Shown: piece after piece, positions 25,756 to 35,542 of the stretch | Position numbering within the stretch: the first letter of the stretch is position 1 | Layout: every line of letters starts with the position of its first letter | Origin: Streptomyces ortus | Lineage (GTDB): Bacteria > Actinomycetota > Actinomycetes > Streptomycetales > Streptomycetaceae | Assembly: GCF_026341275.1 (NCBI RefSeq) | Contig: NZ_JAIFZO010000002.1 | Coordinates: 3,564,118-3,628,117 of the forward strand | Length of the DNA: 64,000 bases | Reading direction: 5' to 3' | Translations under genes and position numbers: made by a program | The notes under the pieces: generated by a model | Database searches by the model: none | Told to the model about the DNA's origin: nothing | The model's input: the letters and a program-made list of their open reading frames with translations, nothing else

Positions 25756-26961
25756 TCAGCCGATGGCTTCGACCAGCAGTCTCGCGGCGACCTCCGCTCC
25801 GTCGGAGCGGATCCCGGCGCCCAGGGCCTTGGCCCGCGCCCGGGTTCCGGGGGCCAGAGCCGTCTTGAACGCGAGGGTGAGTGAGTCGTCGGTGAGGGTC
25901 GGACCGTCGAGGGCCGCGCCGATGTCCAGGGCCGCCACCCGGCTCGCCCAGTACGGGTTGTCGGCCACTTGGAGCGGTACCACCACCTGCGGCACACCCG
26001 CCCGGGCCGCCGTCAGCGTCGTACCCGCGCCGCCGTGGTGCACCACCGCGGCCACCCTGGGGAACAGGCTCTGGTGGCTGACCTCGCCGATGGTGAGGCA
26101 GTCGTCCTGCTCGTCGGCCATGTCCAGGTCGGCCCAGCCCCGGGAGACGAGTACGCGGTGGCCTTGTGCACGGACTTCGTCGACGGCCCTGCGGGCGATG
26201 TCCGGCGCCGGGCGCAGGCTGCCGAAGCCCACGTAGACGGGCGGCGCGCCGGCGTCCAGGAACGCCGACAGTCCGGCGGGGAGCGGGCGTTCGTCGGGCA
26301 GGCCCCAGGCGCCCGTCTGCACCACGTCGAGGCCAGGGGTCCGCGGCCACCGTCCCAGGACGGGGTCGGCCGCCAGCCACGGCTGCTCGGAGTACACGTG
26401 GTCGCGGACGTTGTCCACCGGGGGCAGCCCGAGCGAGGCCCGGTGGCCGTTGAGTGTCTCGGCGTACTGCGCGTTCACGAGCTGGGCGTCCACCTCCCAC
26501 CGGGTGCGGTTGTCGTCGGTCTCCGGCTCCGGCCAGCCTGGCCTCGGCGGCGGCGCATGGTGCGGCGACGGCAGGTTGACCGCCGCGTAGCTCGTGTACA
26601 CGTAGCGGATGCCCGCGGCCTCGGCCACGGACCGGGCGGCGATCTGCGCCAGGCCTGCCACCACCAGCGCGTCGCAGCCCTCGACCGCTGCGGGCAGGAC
26701 GTCGAACTGCGCGTCGACCAACTCGTTCCGAGACCGGAACAGTTTCGCCGCCGAGGGCAGGGACGTGCCGCTCATCATCGACCGCACGGGCGGCCCGACC
26801 GGAAACAGTCGCACGTCGACGCCCGCCAGCCGCCGCGCGAACTCCTCGTCCGGCGGGGCGCACATCCGTACCTCCGCACCGAGCGCCTGTAACCGGACCG
26901 CGAGGGCCACCAGCGGTTCGACATCGCCGCGCGTCCCGTATGTGGACAACAACACCCGCAT
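25756..26961 (-). CDS. GT1-family glycosyltransferase (GtfB/UGT type)
   Basis: 401 aa. The N-terminus MRVLLSTYGTRGDVEPLVAL is typical of vancomycin-type and sterol glucosyltransferases, and the nucleotide-sugar motif VVHHGGAGTTLTAARAGVPQ with VPLQVADNPYWASRV is the donor site of family GT1. It should move a sugar from an NDP-sugar to a small lipophilic acceptor. The ATG at 26961 follows GAAGGAGAG. The adjacent divergent nucleotidyltransferase might make the NDP-sugar; no aglycone genes are near. Confidence 0.87.
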   Translation of the reverse strand: MRVLLSTYGTRGDVEPLVALAVRLQALGAEVRMCAPPDEEFARRLAGVDVRLFPVGPPVRSMMSGTSLPSAAKLFRSRNELVDAQFDVLPAAVEGCDALVVAGLAQIAARSVAEAAGIRYVYTSYAAVNLPSPHHAPPPRPGWPEPETDDNRTRWEVDAQLVNAQYAETLNGHRASLGLPPVDNVRDHVYSEQPWLAADPVLGRWPRTPGLDVVQTGAWGLPDERPLPAGLSAFLDAGAPPVYVGFGSLRPAPDIARRAVDEVRAQGHRVLVSRGWADLDMADEQDDCLTIGEVSHQSLFPRVAAVVHHGGAGTTLTAARAGVPQVVVPLQVADNPYWASRVAALDIGAALDGPTLTDDSLTLAFKTALAPGTRARAKALGAGIRSDGAEVAARLLVEAIG

Positions 26962-27266
26962 CGTGCGCTCTCCTTCGTCACGGCTCGCCATACGTTCCGG
27001 CCCATGCCTGCCCAACCGCGGTCGAGGCCACACGGGTTCGGGCGGCAGCGGTCACCGACGGTGCCTCGTTTCCCGGCGACCGCACGGCTTCCCGTACAGC
27101 GTGGGCGGTTCACTCGCTCCACGCCCTCTCGCGCGGAACCGGCCCGATGGCTACGGTGATCGCCGACGTGCTTTCGGGCCGACGGTGCCCCGTCGGCCCC
27201 CCGGCCGCCCGTACCCGCCGACGCGTGCAAGGTTCCCTGTCGTCCACACAACCTGAGAGCGGCTCC
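26962..27266. other. Divergent intergenic region
   Basis: 305 bases between the divergent glycosyltransferase and nucleotidyltransferase genes. It should hold both promoters. No gene or strong repeat was recognised in it. Confidence 0.4.
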
Positions 27267-27971
27267 ATGCAAAGACCGTCCGCGCCCGTACCCGATGTCT
27301 CGATCATCTTGCCCTGCGCCGGATTCGGCACCCGCTTCAAGGCGCCCTACTCCAAGGAGCTGCACTGTCTGGCTCCCGGGGTCACCGTGCTGGACCGCAG
27401 CCTGGAGGCGGTCGTCGAACTGGCCAAGAGCGGACTCCATGTGCGCCTGGTCGTCGTGTTCGGGACGCACAAGCTGGACACGGTGAGCTATCTGACGCGT
27501 TACGCCGACACCCTCCAACTGGTCTTCGTCCACCAGGACCAGTCGTTCGAACCGGACCTCGACGGCGCGATCCGGTCCGCCCTGCCCATGACGCGGGGGC
27601 CGGTGGCCCTCGTACTGCCTGACATCGTTGTCTCCGGTCCGGGCAGCGCCGGCAGTCTCTTCGCCGCACTCCGGCACGTGGACGGGGCGGGCTGGAGCGT
27701 GGTGGCCGCCGAGGAGCGGGATCCCGGCACGCTGGGGCAGATGGGCGCGCTGGCCCTGGTCGAGGGGGACGGCGTCGTGACGGTCGAGGCGGCCACCGAC
27801 AAGCCGGCGGATCCCGCGGCCTTCAACGCGTTCTGGGGCATGGTGGCGGTCACCGAGGAGGAGGCGCACCGCTTGCCCGACGTCGTCCGGAAGGGGGTGG
27901 ACAGTCCACTGGTCGGTGCGGTCGCCGTCCTGGTGGAGGGGATCGTCAACTACAACACCGTCGAGGGCTGA
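27267..27971 (+). CDS. Sugar nucleotidyltransferase-like protein
   Basis: 234 aa of the NTP-transferase fold. The signature loop ILPCAGFGTRFKAPYSKELH includes the GxGTR-(x)n-K phosphate-binding elements; ALVLPDIVV gives the Asp for metal and sugar binding. It lacks the extra C-terminal helix or LbH domain of larger thymidylyl- and uridylyltransferases, so it is a minimal member. The ATG at 27267 was chosen as the last start before the conserved motif; the ribosome site (GAGAG) is weak. It is divergent from the GT1 gene. Confidence 0.75.
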   Translation: MQRPSAPVPDVSIILPCAGFGTRFKAPYSKELHCLAPGVTVLDRSLEAVVELAKSGLHVRLVVVFGTHKLDTVSYLTRYADTLQLVFVHQDQSFEPDLDGAIRSALPMTRGPVALVLPDIVVSGPGSAGSLFAALRHVDGAGWSVVAAEERDPGTLGQMGALALVEGDGVVTVEAATDKPADPAAFNAFWGMVAVTEEEAHRLPDVVRKGVDSPLVGAVAVLVEGIVNYNTVEG

Positions 27972-27986
27972 GAGCCTGTGTCATAT

Positions 27987-28003
27987 CCCGCCGAAGCGGC
28001 GGG
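27987..28003. terminator. Hairpin terminator
   Basis: CCCGCCG-AAG-CGGCGGG, a perfect 7-bp stem, 15 bases after the nucleotidyltransferase stop and before the convergent GH81 gene. A second GC-rich hairpin follows directly (GCCCGCCGCGGGC). Confidence 0.6.
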
Positions 28004-28044
28004 CAAGGGCCGGCGCCGTTGCCCGCCGCGGGCGGTCCTGCGGT

Positions 28045-30828
28045 TCAGCTGTAGGGGATGACCAGCACCGACTTGTCCGTGCCCGTCTGCAGTTTGGACG
28101 CGCCGTTGCCGATGGCGTTCCACACTTCGAGGCGTACGGTGCCGCCGTCGAGATCGCCCGCCGTGCCCGTGGCCGCCTTGAGGCCGCGGGCCTGCGTGTA
28201 CTCCTCCCAGCCGCTCACCGGGTCGGTCGCGAAGTAGTTGTACGTCTCGGTGCGATCGAAGGTGCCGTCGCCGGTCAAGTCGTAGCTGACCCGGGCCTGT
28301 TGGCCCAGTCCGACGGCGCTGCCCGCGTCCACCTGGAGCCGGAACGCGCTCTGGGCGCCGGGGGTGAGTGTGCCGTCGACGCCCCGGACCTCGTAGACGA
28401 GGGGCTGGTACGGGGTGCCGTCGTGGTTGGTGCCACCGGCGGAGGCGATGGTGTCGCTGCCCGCCGTGCCCCCGGTCGCCGTGGTCAGCGTGCCGCCGGT
28501 ACGCAACTGGAAGGTGTTGCCGGTCCCGGTCGGCGGGTCCGGGTCGGGGTCGGGGTCGCCCGAACCGGTCCCGGTGCCGGTCGCGGTGGACCGGGCCGGT
28601 ACGGCGAGGGTCTTGCCGTCGGAGAAGGTGACGGTACGGGCCGTCGATCCGTAGTTGTGGGCGGCGTACGTCCGGGTCGTGCCCTTGGTGAAGACGGCTG
28701 AGGTGGGGATGTCACCGGTCACGGTGGCGTCCGGGGCGCCGACGCTGTCGAGGGTGTTGATCCAGTGGTAGGTGTGCGCCTTCGACTCCCCCTGCTCCGG
28801 GGTGTAGTCGGCGTTGCCCGCGTCCCACTTCGCCTTGGCGGTGCCCGGGTCGGCGAGGGACTGGAATTCCCAGAGGATGTCCCGCCATTCGACGGCCGAG
28901 CCGCCGTTCTCCCGTTCCATCTCGGCGATGTTGCGCCGGACGGCGGCCTTCTCGCCGCCGAGGTGGAGCGAACCGCCGGTCACGGGAAGGACGTTGATGC
29001 CGTGGATCTCCTCGGGGTTGGCGGTCCACCAGGTCGCGTAGGCGGCGCCGCTGCCCCAGACCATGCCCGCTGTGTCCTTGCTGAACGAAGACGGGAAGAC
29101 CTGCTCGTCGGCGTCGAACCAGTACTGGGCGATCGACTCCGACTCGGTGGTGAGCAGGTAGGTGCCGAGGTCGCGCAGCGAGGTGTCACCGGTGGCGGAG
29201 CCCCACAGGACGAGGGCGGCGCTGAGGTTGGTGGACTCGGAGGACGACTCCTGGTTGTTGCCGGCGGCGAAGCCCTGGTGTCCTGAGGCCCAGCTGTGGC
29301 CCGCGTAGACGTCGAAGCCGCGCAGGAAGGGGTAGGCGGTGTCGGTGCGGCTGGGGTTGGCGGTGTCCCGTACGAGGGCCTTGACCATGCCGCCCCAGGC
29401 GGAGTCGGCGGCCCATCCCTGGTCGTACTGGGCGACGATCGCCGCCGCGTAGACGTAGTAGCTGTAGTGGAAGTGGTGGTCGTTCAGCTCGGTGTCGCTG
29501 CCGTAGGAGGCGGGGTAGCCGGTGAGCGTCTTCCAGTCCTTGTCGTAGCTGAACTCGTTCGCGCCGCCTGCCGTGAACCAGTCCTGCAGTTTGCCCTTCA
29601 TCAGCCCGAGGAGCTTGTCGCGGGTGCCGGTCTCGCCGATCTGGTCGGCCAGCGGGACGAGTTGGGCGAGGCGCCCGAGGGCCTTGCCCGTCCAGTAGGT
29701 GTCGGAGGCTCCGGAGAACGGGTCGGAGGCGTTCACGACCTCGTTCAGATAACCGCGCAGCCTGGCGGTGTCCACACCGCTGGACTTGGGCAGTCCGGGC
29801 AGCACCGCGGACGACTTCTGGCTCGTGCTGAAGGAGGCCGACTCCCGGACCTTCATCGTGCCGCGCGGCGAGACATAGGTGTACGAGGTCAGGGCGTCCG
29901 TGGTGTTCAGCCACTGGTGGCGGTAGAGGGCCTGGAGCGTGCCGCGCTCGGTGCCCTCCTTCGCCTCGGTGGTGAGCGTGTAGGTGGCTCTGACGGTGCC
30001 GCCGGCGTAGCTCCAGGTCGCCTTGGAGTCGGTGACGAAGCTGAAGGCGTACTTCTTGAAGGTCGCCAGCGCGTCGGTGGACGGCAGCACGGCGACGGAG
30101 AAGTAGTCCTTGGCGCCGAGACCCGCGGTGACGGTGGAGCCGGCGATGTTCCAGTCGCTGCCGGTCGGCGCGAAGAGGGCGTAGTGGTGTCCGGCGACGG
30201 TGATGCCGAGGACGTTGCCCTGGTCGGAGAAGACGGTGGGTGTGGCGGCGGTGGTGATCTGGGCGTTGCCGCCCGTGCCCTTGGCGTATACGAACGGGGA
30301 GCCGTGGCCGATGGTGGTGCGCAGGGTGCGGGTGCCGTCGGACCACTGCGGGGTGACCGTCCAGTCGGACCAGTCGTCGGCCTTGGTGTCGGGCGAGTTG
30401 AGGCCGGTGAGCCCGATGGTGAGGTCGCGCTTGTGGGCGTACTCGTACTGGCGGCCGTCGCCGACGATCGCGGGGGTCGTCGGGTAGCCGACGTCAAGAC
30501 CGCCGGACGCGGCCTGGTAGGTGAGGGGGTGGCCGTACATGGGGGTCGAGTACGGGTTGTCGCCGTAGCGCTGGAAGGCCAGGGAGGACCACCAGTCGTT
30601 GGTGGGGACGGGTCTGTCCTTGGCGGCGGCGGTCAGTTTGGGGGTGACCGGGGCGCCGGTGTTGGTCGTGGGGCCCGACGTACCGGCGGGCCGGGTGTCG
30701 GAGTAACTGCCGGAGCCTACGGGCACGGTGGCGGCTGCCGCGGGCGCGGCGGCCGGGCCCAGGCCCACGGCGACAAGGGCTGAGGCCAGGAGCAACCCGG
30801 CTGCCGGCCTGATGCGGGGGGATGGCAT
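28045..30828 (-). CDS. Secreted GH81 endo-beta-1,3-glucanase with C-terminal carbohydrate-binding domain
   Basis: 927 aa. A signal peptide ends near residue 35 (APAAAA). The GH81 catalytic region (about 45-690) has PTNDWWSSLAF, NDHHFHYSYYVYAAAIVAQY and GHSWASG...GNNQESSSES, which holds the catalytic glutamates. A Thr/Gly and Asp-Pro linker (about 760-785) leads to a C-terminal beta-sandwich like CBM56, which binds beta-1,3-glucan. It should degrade fungal or callose-type beta-1,3-glucan outside the cell. The ATG at 30828 follows GAGGTGCCGC. A perfect palindrome 30 bases upstream suggests repression by a LacI-family protein. Confidence 0.9.
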   Translation of the reverse strand: MPSPRIRPAAGLLLASALVAVGLGPAAAPAAAATVPVGSGSYSDTRPAGTSGPTTNTGAPVTPKLTAAAKDRPVPTNDWWSSLAFQRYGDNPYSTPMYGHPLTYQAASGGLDVGYPTTPAIVGDGRQYEYAHKRDLTIGLTGLNSPDTKADDWSDWTVTPQWSDGTRTLRTTIGHGSPFVYAKGTGGNAQITTAATPTVFSDQGNVLGITVAGHHYALFAPTGSDWNIAGSTVTAGLGAKDYFSVAVLPSTDALATFKKYAFSFVTDSKATWSYAGGTVRATYTLTTEAKEGTERGTLQALYRHQWLNTTDALTSYTYVSPRGTMKVRESASFSTSQKSSAVLPGLPKSSGVDTARLRGYLNEVVNASDPFSGASDTYWTGKALGRLAQLVPLADQIGETGTRDKLLGLMKGKLQDWFTAGGANEFSYDKDWKTLTGYPASYGSDTELNDHHFHYSYYVYAAAIVAQYDQGWAADSAWGGMVKALVRDTANPSRTDTAYPFLRGFDVYAGHSWASGHQGFAAGNNQESSSESTNLSAALVLWGSATGDTSLRDLGTYLLTTESESIAQYWFDADEQVFPSSFSKDTAGMVWGSGAAYATWWTANPEEIHGINVLPVTGGSLHLGGEKAAVRRNIAEMERENGGSAVEWRDILWEFQSLADPGTAKAKWDAGNADYTPEQGESKAHTYHWINTLDSVGAPDATVTGDIPTSAVFTKGTTRTYAAHNYGSTARTVTFSDGKTLAVPARSTATGTGTGSGDPDPDPDPPTGTGNTFQLRTGGTLTTATGGTAGSDTIASAGGTNHDGTPYQPLVYEVRGVDGTLTPGAQSAFRLQVDAGSAVGLGQQARVSYDLTGDGTFDRTETYNYFATDPVSGWEEYTQARGLKAATGTAGDLDGGTVRLEVWNAIGNGASKLQTGTDKSVLVIPYS

Positions 30829-30857
30829 GCGGCACCTCAAGTCTCACGGGACGGGTG

Positions 30858-30875
30858 CCTGAGAGCGCTCTCAGG
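30858..30875. promoter_or_regulatory. LacI-type operator before GH81
   Basis: A perfect 18-bp palindrome, CCTGAGAGCGCTCTCAGG. The core TGAGAGCGCTCTCA closely resembles the CebR operator TGGGAGCGCTCCCA of Streptomyces, which controls beta-glucan/cello-oligosaccharide genes. It lies 30 bases before the GH81 start. The cognate regulator is not evident next to it. Confidence 0.8.
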
Positions 30876-31000
30876 TGGGCGCAACGTAAAGCCTTCGTAA
30901 TGGACGTGTCAATAGATTGAACACAACACGGGGGTCATGGCAAGGGCCGGCCCGTTCTGCGTTCGCGTCTTGACGGGGTGACGCCCGCACGGAGACGGCC

Positions 31001-31858
31001 TCAACCGTCCCCCCGCGCCGTTCCGAGGTCCAGGTCGCCGTACAGCATGTGGTGGTCCGAGTACCGGGTCGGATGAACGCGGTGATCGAGCGGGCGGATC
31101 CCCCGCAGGAAGATGTAGTCGAACTTGCTCTGCCAGTCCGTGGTCGGCTTACAGTCGCCGGAGTACGAGGAGGGCAGGCACGCGGGGTCGACGTCCGTGG
31201 CCAGTTTCCAGATCGGGGCCAGCTCGGGGGCGTTGGACACCGCGTTGAAGTCGCCGATGACGATCGCGCGGTCGTAGCGCGCCACCTCCGCGGCGAGCAC
31301 GCGGGTCTGGTCCGCCCGGACGGCCTCCTGACGCCGTTGCGCGAGGTGGGTGTTGAAGAGACGGACGGACCGGTCGCCCACGGTCGTGGTGACCGCCATG
31401 TACCCGCGGTCCTCGGATCCGCCGTTCGGATACTCCTTGTGAACGACGTCGGTCATGGGCGCCGCCGAGAGAATCGCCTGACCGAAGGCTCCGGGGCTCC
31501 ACGGCAGTCCCCCGCAACGGCCCCAGTTCTGCAGGACCGACCCGTAGGCGACGTGGTAGACCAGCCCGTGCCGCCTCTCCAGATAGTCCCGGGTCCGCTC
31601 GACGTCGCGCACGCACGCTTCCTGCATGCCGATGACCTGGGGGGCGTACCTGGCGATCTCCGCCGCGCGGTCCGCGCTGCTCTCGTCGCAGGGATTGCAG
31701 ATGTTCCAGGTCATGACGCGGTTCGGCACGACGTCCGCGGTGCCCTCGTCCTCCAGCGACTTGGCGAAGGGGCCGTCGATCGGTCCGCTGCGGCCGAGGA
31801 GGACCAGGCAGGCCAGGATCAGGACGCCCACGAGCAGACGCATGCGCCTCGTGAACAC
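31001..31858 (-). CDS. Secreted or membrane-anchored EEP-family phosphodiesterase
   Basis: 285 aa of the endonuclease/exonuclease/phosphatase fold. An N-terminal hydrophobic segment (LLVGVLILACLVLLG) is a signal peptide or anchor. The catalytic motifs are in place: WNIC (Asn), MQEA (Glu), FNTHLA, GDFNAV (Asp-Asn) and RYSDHHM (Ser-Asp-His). It may cut DNA, phospholipid or another phosphodiester outside the membrane. The GTG at 31858 follows GGAGGAGGCGATC; an ATG nine codons upstream is the alternative. Confidence 0.83.
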   Translation of the reverse strand: MFTRRMRLLVGVLILACLVLLGRSGPIDGPFAKSLEDEGTADVVPNRVMTWNICNPCDESSADRAAEIARYAPQVIGMQEACVRDVERTRDYLERRHGLVYHVAYGSVLQNWGRCGGLPWSPGAFGQAILSAAPMTDVVHKEYPNGGSEDRGYMAVTTTVGDRSVRLFNTHLAQRRQEAVRADQTRVLAAEVARYDRAIVIGDFNAVSNAPELAPIWKLATDVDPACLPSSYSGDCKPTTDWQSKFDYIFLRGIRPLDHRVHPTRYSDHHMLYGDLDLGTARGDG

Positions 31859-32239
31859 GATCGCCTCCTCCGGGTGAACGCCCATGAACGTGTGCGTCCA
31901 GGAACGTGCACGGCCACGACATCCGACGTCTTCAAGAAGAGGGTATTCGACAATTTCGGCCTAACTCTGCCCGTCGGCAACCGCTTTGGCACTGCGCACC
32001 ACCCCTCCTCTCTCCCGTTCCCCGTATCCGGCGACCGCACGGCACTCCGGCGCCCTCCTCGTCGTGACGCCGCACAACAGAGTGCTGCACGAGGTCTGGA
32101 CAGGTTCCTGTGAGCGTGTTGTCATACCGCTGGCAGAGGGTTTCCAACGTTGGAAAGGCCGCACCCGAGCACCCGTAGCCCGCCCGCCCCGGCAGTCGGA
32201 CGCGGTCGTGGTCGCGGCCTCAATGCGAGGAAAGGTTCG
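31859..32239. other. Divergent intergenic region, 381 bases
   Basis: Lies between the EEP and GH2 genes and should hold both promoters. The only clear element is the palindromic operator at 32141-32156. An AT-richer patch is present at 31930-31970. No gene is supported. Confidence 0.5.
32141..32156. promoter_or_regulatory. Palindromic operator before GH2 gene
   Basis: TTTCCAACGTTGGAAA is a perfect 16-bp palindrome with the central CG typical of LacI-family operators. It lies about 85 bases before the GH2 start and probably controls its induction by sugar. Confidence 0.8.
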
Positions 32240-35200
32240 ATGACACGACACGGCACCCGCCCCAGAACCAGGAACAGAGCCAGAGTGCTGGCGCTGTTCG
32301 CCATGGCGGCTCTCGTGCTGCCCCCGAGCGGAATGCTGCCCGTCGCGGCGGCTGCGGAGTCGACGGGCGGAGCGTCGTCGGCACCCGCCACCGGCCAGGC
32401 CGCCGTGGTGACGCACGGTCTCAAGGGCGAGTACTTCAGCATGTCGGCGCCCGGCGCCCGGGACTTCGCCGAACTCGGTGGCACGACGCTCGACCCGCAG
32501 ATCAACTTCTCCGGTCTCACCGACACGTTCAAGGAGCTGACCGGTAAGACGGAGCACACCACGGCCCGTTGGACGGGCCAGATCGAGGCGCCGGCCACGG
32601 GTGACTACACGTTCTACGCCATCGGCGACAACGGCTTCCGTCTCTACATCGACGACGAGCCCGTCATCGACCACTGGGTGGGTGACTGGGACAAGGAACA
32701 GACCAGCCAGGCCGTCAAACTGACGGCCGGTGAGAAGCACTCGTTCCGGCTGGAGCTGTTCCAGGACACCGGCGGCGCCAACATGTACCTGCGCTGGTCG
32801 ACGCCGACGCTGGCCAAGCAGATCGTGCCGATGTCCGCGTTCACCCCGCCGGCCGACTTCGAGGTCTTCCCGGTGGAGTACACCGTCGCCGAGAACGGGA
32901 CGCGGCTGCGCGCCCGCTTCGAGGGCAAGGTGGGCAGCCTCCAGGGGGTCAAGGACCATCTGAAGGTCGAGGCCGACACGACCGCCATGCCGATCAAGTC
33001 GGTGACGTCCGTCCCCGGGGACTCCTCCTCCCTCTACGTCAATCTGTCGGAGCCGATCCAGAAGGCCCAGCTCGTCCGGGTCTCCTACGACGGTTCGGGC
33101 GGTCTGACGGTCGGCGGCAAGGCCGTACCGAAGGTCATCCGGTACGCGGAGAACGCCTCCACCCACCGTCTCACCACCAAGTGGGGCGACAAGGTCGACA
33201 AGAAGCACCCGCTGCCCGAGTACCCGCGGCCGCAGCAGAAGCGGTCCAAGTGGGAGAACCTCAACGGGCCTTGGCAGTTCAGCGCCGCCAAGGCGGGTGA
33301 GCAGCCGGTCTTCGGCAAGGACCTCGGCGAGAAGATCACCGTGCCGTTCCCGGTCGAGTCGCAGCTGTCCGGCCTTGAGCGGCACGAGGACCACATGTTC
33401 TACCGCCGGGTCATCGACGTGCCCAAGAGCTGGAAGGTCGGCAAGGACAGCCGCTCGAACCGGCTCAAGCTCAACTTCGGCGCGGTCGACTACCAGTCCC
33501 GTATCTATGTCAACGGGACGAAGGTCGCCGAGCACACCGGCGGTTACACCGCCTTCGACGTCGACATCACCGACGCGCTGAAGAAGGGCGGCAAGCAGGA
33601 GATCGTGGTCGCCGTCACCGACACCGGCGGCGCGGACCAGCCCATGGGCAAGCAGTCCACGAACCCGGGCGGCATCTTCTACACGCAGACCTCCGGTATC
33701 TGGCAGACCGTGTGGATGGAGCCGGTCGCGCCCGCCGCGATCGAGAACGTCGTCACCACGCCGGACATCGACACCGGCACCCTCGCGGTGACGGTCGACT
33801 CCGAAGGCGCCTCCTCCTCCGCCCGCGTCGAGGCCGTCGCCCGTGACGCCCGCGGCAAGGTCGTCGGCAGGGTCAGCGGCGCGGCCGACAAGAAGCTCAC
33901 CCTGCCCGTGGCGAAGCAGCATCTGTGGAGCCCCGACGACCCGTACCTCTACGACCTCGACGTGACGCTGACCGACGGCAGGTCGAGTGACAAGGTCCGC
34001 GGCTACTTCGGTATGCGCGAGATCGGCGTCGAGAAGGTGGGGGGCTTCAACAAGCTGGTCCTCAACGGCAAGCCGGTCTTCTCCCTCGCCACCCTCGACC
34101 AGGGCTTCTGGCCCGACGGTCTCTACACCGCGCCCAGCGACGACGCCCTCGCCTTCGACCTGGAGGCACACAAGAAGCTCGGCTTCAACGCGGTGCGCAA
34201 GCACATCAAGGTGGAGCCGGCGCGGTGGTTCTACCACGCGGACAAGCTCGGCCTGCTCGTCTGGCAGGACTTCGTCTCCGGGAACATCACCAATGAGACC
34301 GGGCAGAAGGCGTTCGTCGACCAGGGCCGCGAGGTGATGAAGCAGCACCACAACTCGCCCGCCGTGATCGGCTGGATCGTCTTCAACGAGGGCTGGGGCG
34401 AGTGGAACCGCGAAGAGACGGGCCGCATCACCGAGGCCGTCAAGGCCGCCGACCCGTCCCGTGTCGTCAACGCCCACAGCGGTGTCAACTGCTGCAACAG
34501 CAAGGGTGACTCGGGCAAGGGCGACATCATCGACCACCACGACTACAACAACGACGACCCGCCCTTCCCGGACGAGAAGCGGGCCGCCATGGACGGCGAG
34601 CACGGCGGCTTCACCCTCCGCTCCCCCGGCCACATGTGGCCCGGTGCCCCGACCGTGATCTACAGCGGTGTCACCACGAAGGCGGAGCTGACCCGCAAGT
34701 ACGTCGAGAACACCGAGAAGTTCTACGTCGAGCAGGCGGGCGCCGAACTGTCCGGCTCGGTCTACACACAGATCACCGACCTGGAGAACGAGCTCAACGG
34801 TCTCTACACGTACGACCGGCGCGACATCAAGATGGACGCCGCCGAGGTACGGAAGGTCAACCTCAAGGTGATCGCGGCGGGGGCCGCGGCCGGTTCGAAG
34901 CAGAAGCTGAAGGGCGGGCACTGGACCCTCGACGATGGCACCGGCACCACGGCCAAGGACACCGGGCCCGGCAAGAGTCCCCTCACGCTGCGCGAGGGTG
35001 CCTCCTGGACCGAGGGTGTCAGCGGCAGCGCCCTGAAGTTCGACGGCCAGAAGCAGTACGCGGAGACCTCCGGACCGGTGCTCGACACCAGCGGCAGCTA
35101 CTCGGTGTCGGCGTGGGTGCGGCTCGACGGGATTCCCGGCAACTACGGGACGGCCGTCAGCCAGGACACGCGTGCCACGGCCAACTCGTTCTATCTGCAG

Positions 35201-35527
35201 TACGGACACGGCAACTTCGCCTTCAGCACCCCGGGTGAGCGCCGTGCCCAGGTGGCCGTCGCGGCGGAGACGGGGCGCTGGTACCACCTCGTGGGGGTCC
35301 GGGACTCGGTGACCAACGAGATCAAGCTGTACCTCGACGGGAAGCTCGCGGCGACGACCACCGGCGGCGCCGCACTCGGGAGCACCGGCCCGCTCACGGT
35401 CGGCCGGGCCCACTGGGACGGCTCGAACGTCGACTTCTGGAACGGCGCGGTCGACGAGGTGCACGCTGTGGACCGGGCACTCACCGCCCAGGAGGTGAGC
35501 ACCCTCTACGGCGACGAGAAGCCGTAG
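32240..35527 (+). CDS. Secreted PA14-GH2-LamG glycoside hydrolase
   Basis: 1095 aa. A signal peptide ends near residue 37 (PVAAAA). Domains in order: PA14 (about 50-190; YTFYAIGDNGFRLYIDDEPV), a linking Ig-like part, GH2 sugar-binding, Ig and TIM-barrel domains (about 360-880), then a C-terminal LamG/concanavalin-type domain (about 895-1090; YSVSAWVRLDG, VDEVHAVDRALTAQEV). The acid/base Glu is in IVFNEGWGEW. The substrate is probably a beta-galactoside, beta-glucuronide or similar plant or fungal glycan, and cannot be fixed from sequence. The ATG at 32240 follows AGGAAAGGTTCG. Confidence 0.88.
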   Translation: MTRHGTRPRTRNRARVLALFAMAALVLPPSGMLPVAAAAESTGGASSAPATGQAAVVTHGLKGEYFSMSAPGARDFAELGGTTLDPQINFSGLTDTFKELTGKTEHTTARWTGQIEAPATGDYTFYAIGDNGFRLYIDDEPVIDHWVGDWDKEQTSQAVKLTAGEKHSFRLELFQDTGGANMYLRWSTPTLAKQIVPMSAFTPPADFEVFPVEYTVAENGTRLRARFEGKVGSLQGVKDHLKVEADTTAMPIKSVTSVPGDSSSLYVNLSEPIQKAQLVRVSYDGSGGLTVGGKAVPKVIRYAENASTHRLTTKWGDKVDKKHPLPEYPRPQQKRSKWENLNGPWQFSAAKAGEQPVFGKDLGEKITVPFPVESQLSGLERHEDHMFYRRVIDVPKSWKVGKDSRSNRLKLNFGAVDYQSRIYVNGTKVAEHTGGYTAFDVDITDALKKGGKQEIVVAVTDTGGADQPMGKQSTNPGGIFYTQTSGIWQTVWMEPVAPAAIENVVTTPDIDTGTLAVTVDSEGASSSARVEAVARDARGKVVGRVSGAADKKLTLPVAKQHLWSPDDPYLYDLDVTLTDGRSSDKVRGYFGMREIGVEKVGGFNKLVLNGKPVFSLATLDQGFWPDGLYTAPSDDALAFDLEAHKKLGFNAVRKHIKVEPARWFYHADKLGLLVWQDFVSGNITNETGQKAFVDQGREVMKQHHNSPAVIGWIVFNEGWGEWNREETGRITEAVKAADPSRVVNAHSGVNCCNSKGDSGKGDIIDHHDYNNDDPPFPDEKRAAMDGEHGGFTLRSPGHMWPGAPTVIYSGVTTKAELTRKYVENTEKFYVEQAGAELSGSVYTQITDLENELNGLYTYDRRDIKMDAAEVRKVNLKVIAAGAAAGSKQKLKGGHWTLDDGTGTTAKDTGPGKSPLTLREGASWTEGVSGSALKFDGQKQYAETSGPVLDTSGSYSVSAWVRLDGIPGNYGTAVSQDTRATANSFYLQYGHGNFAFSTPGERRAQVAVAAETGRWYHLVGVRDSVTNEIKLYLDGKLAATTTGGAALGSTGPLTVGRAHWDGSNVDFWNGAVDEVHAVDRALTAQEVSTLYGDEKP

Positions 35528-35542
35528 CCGACGGCACGCACG

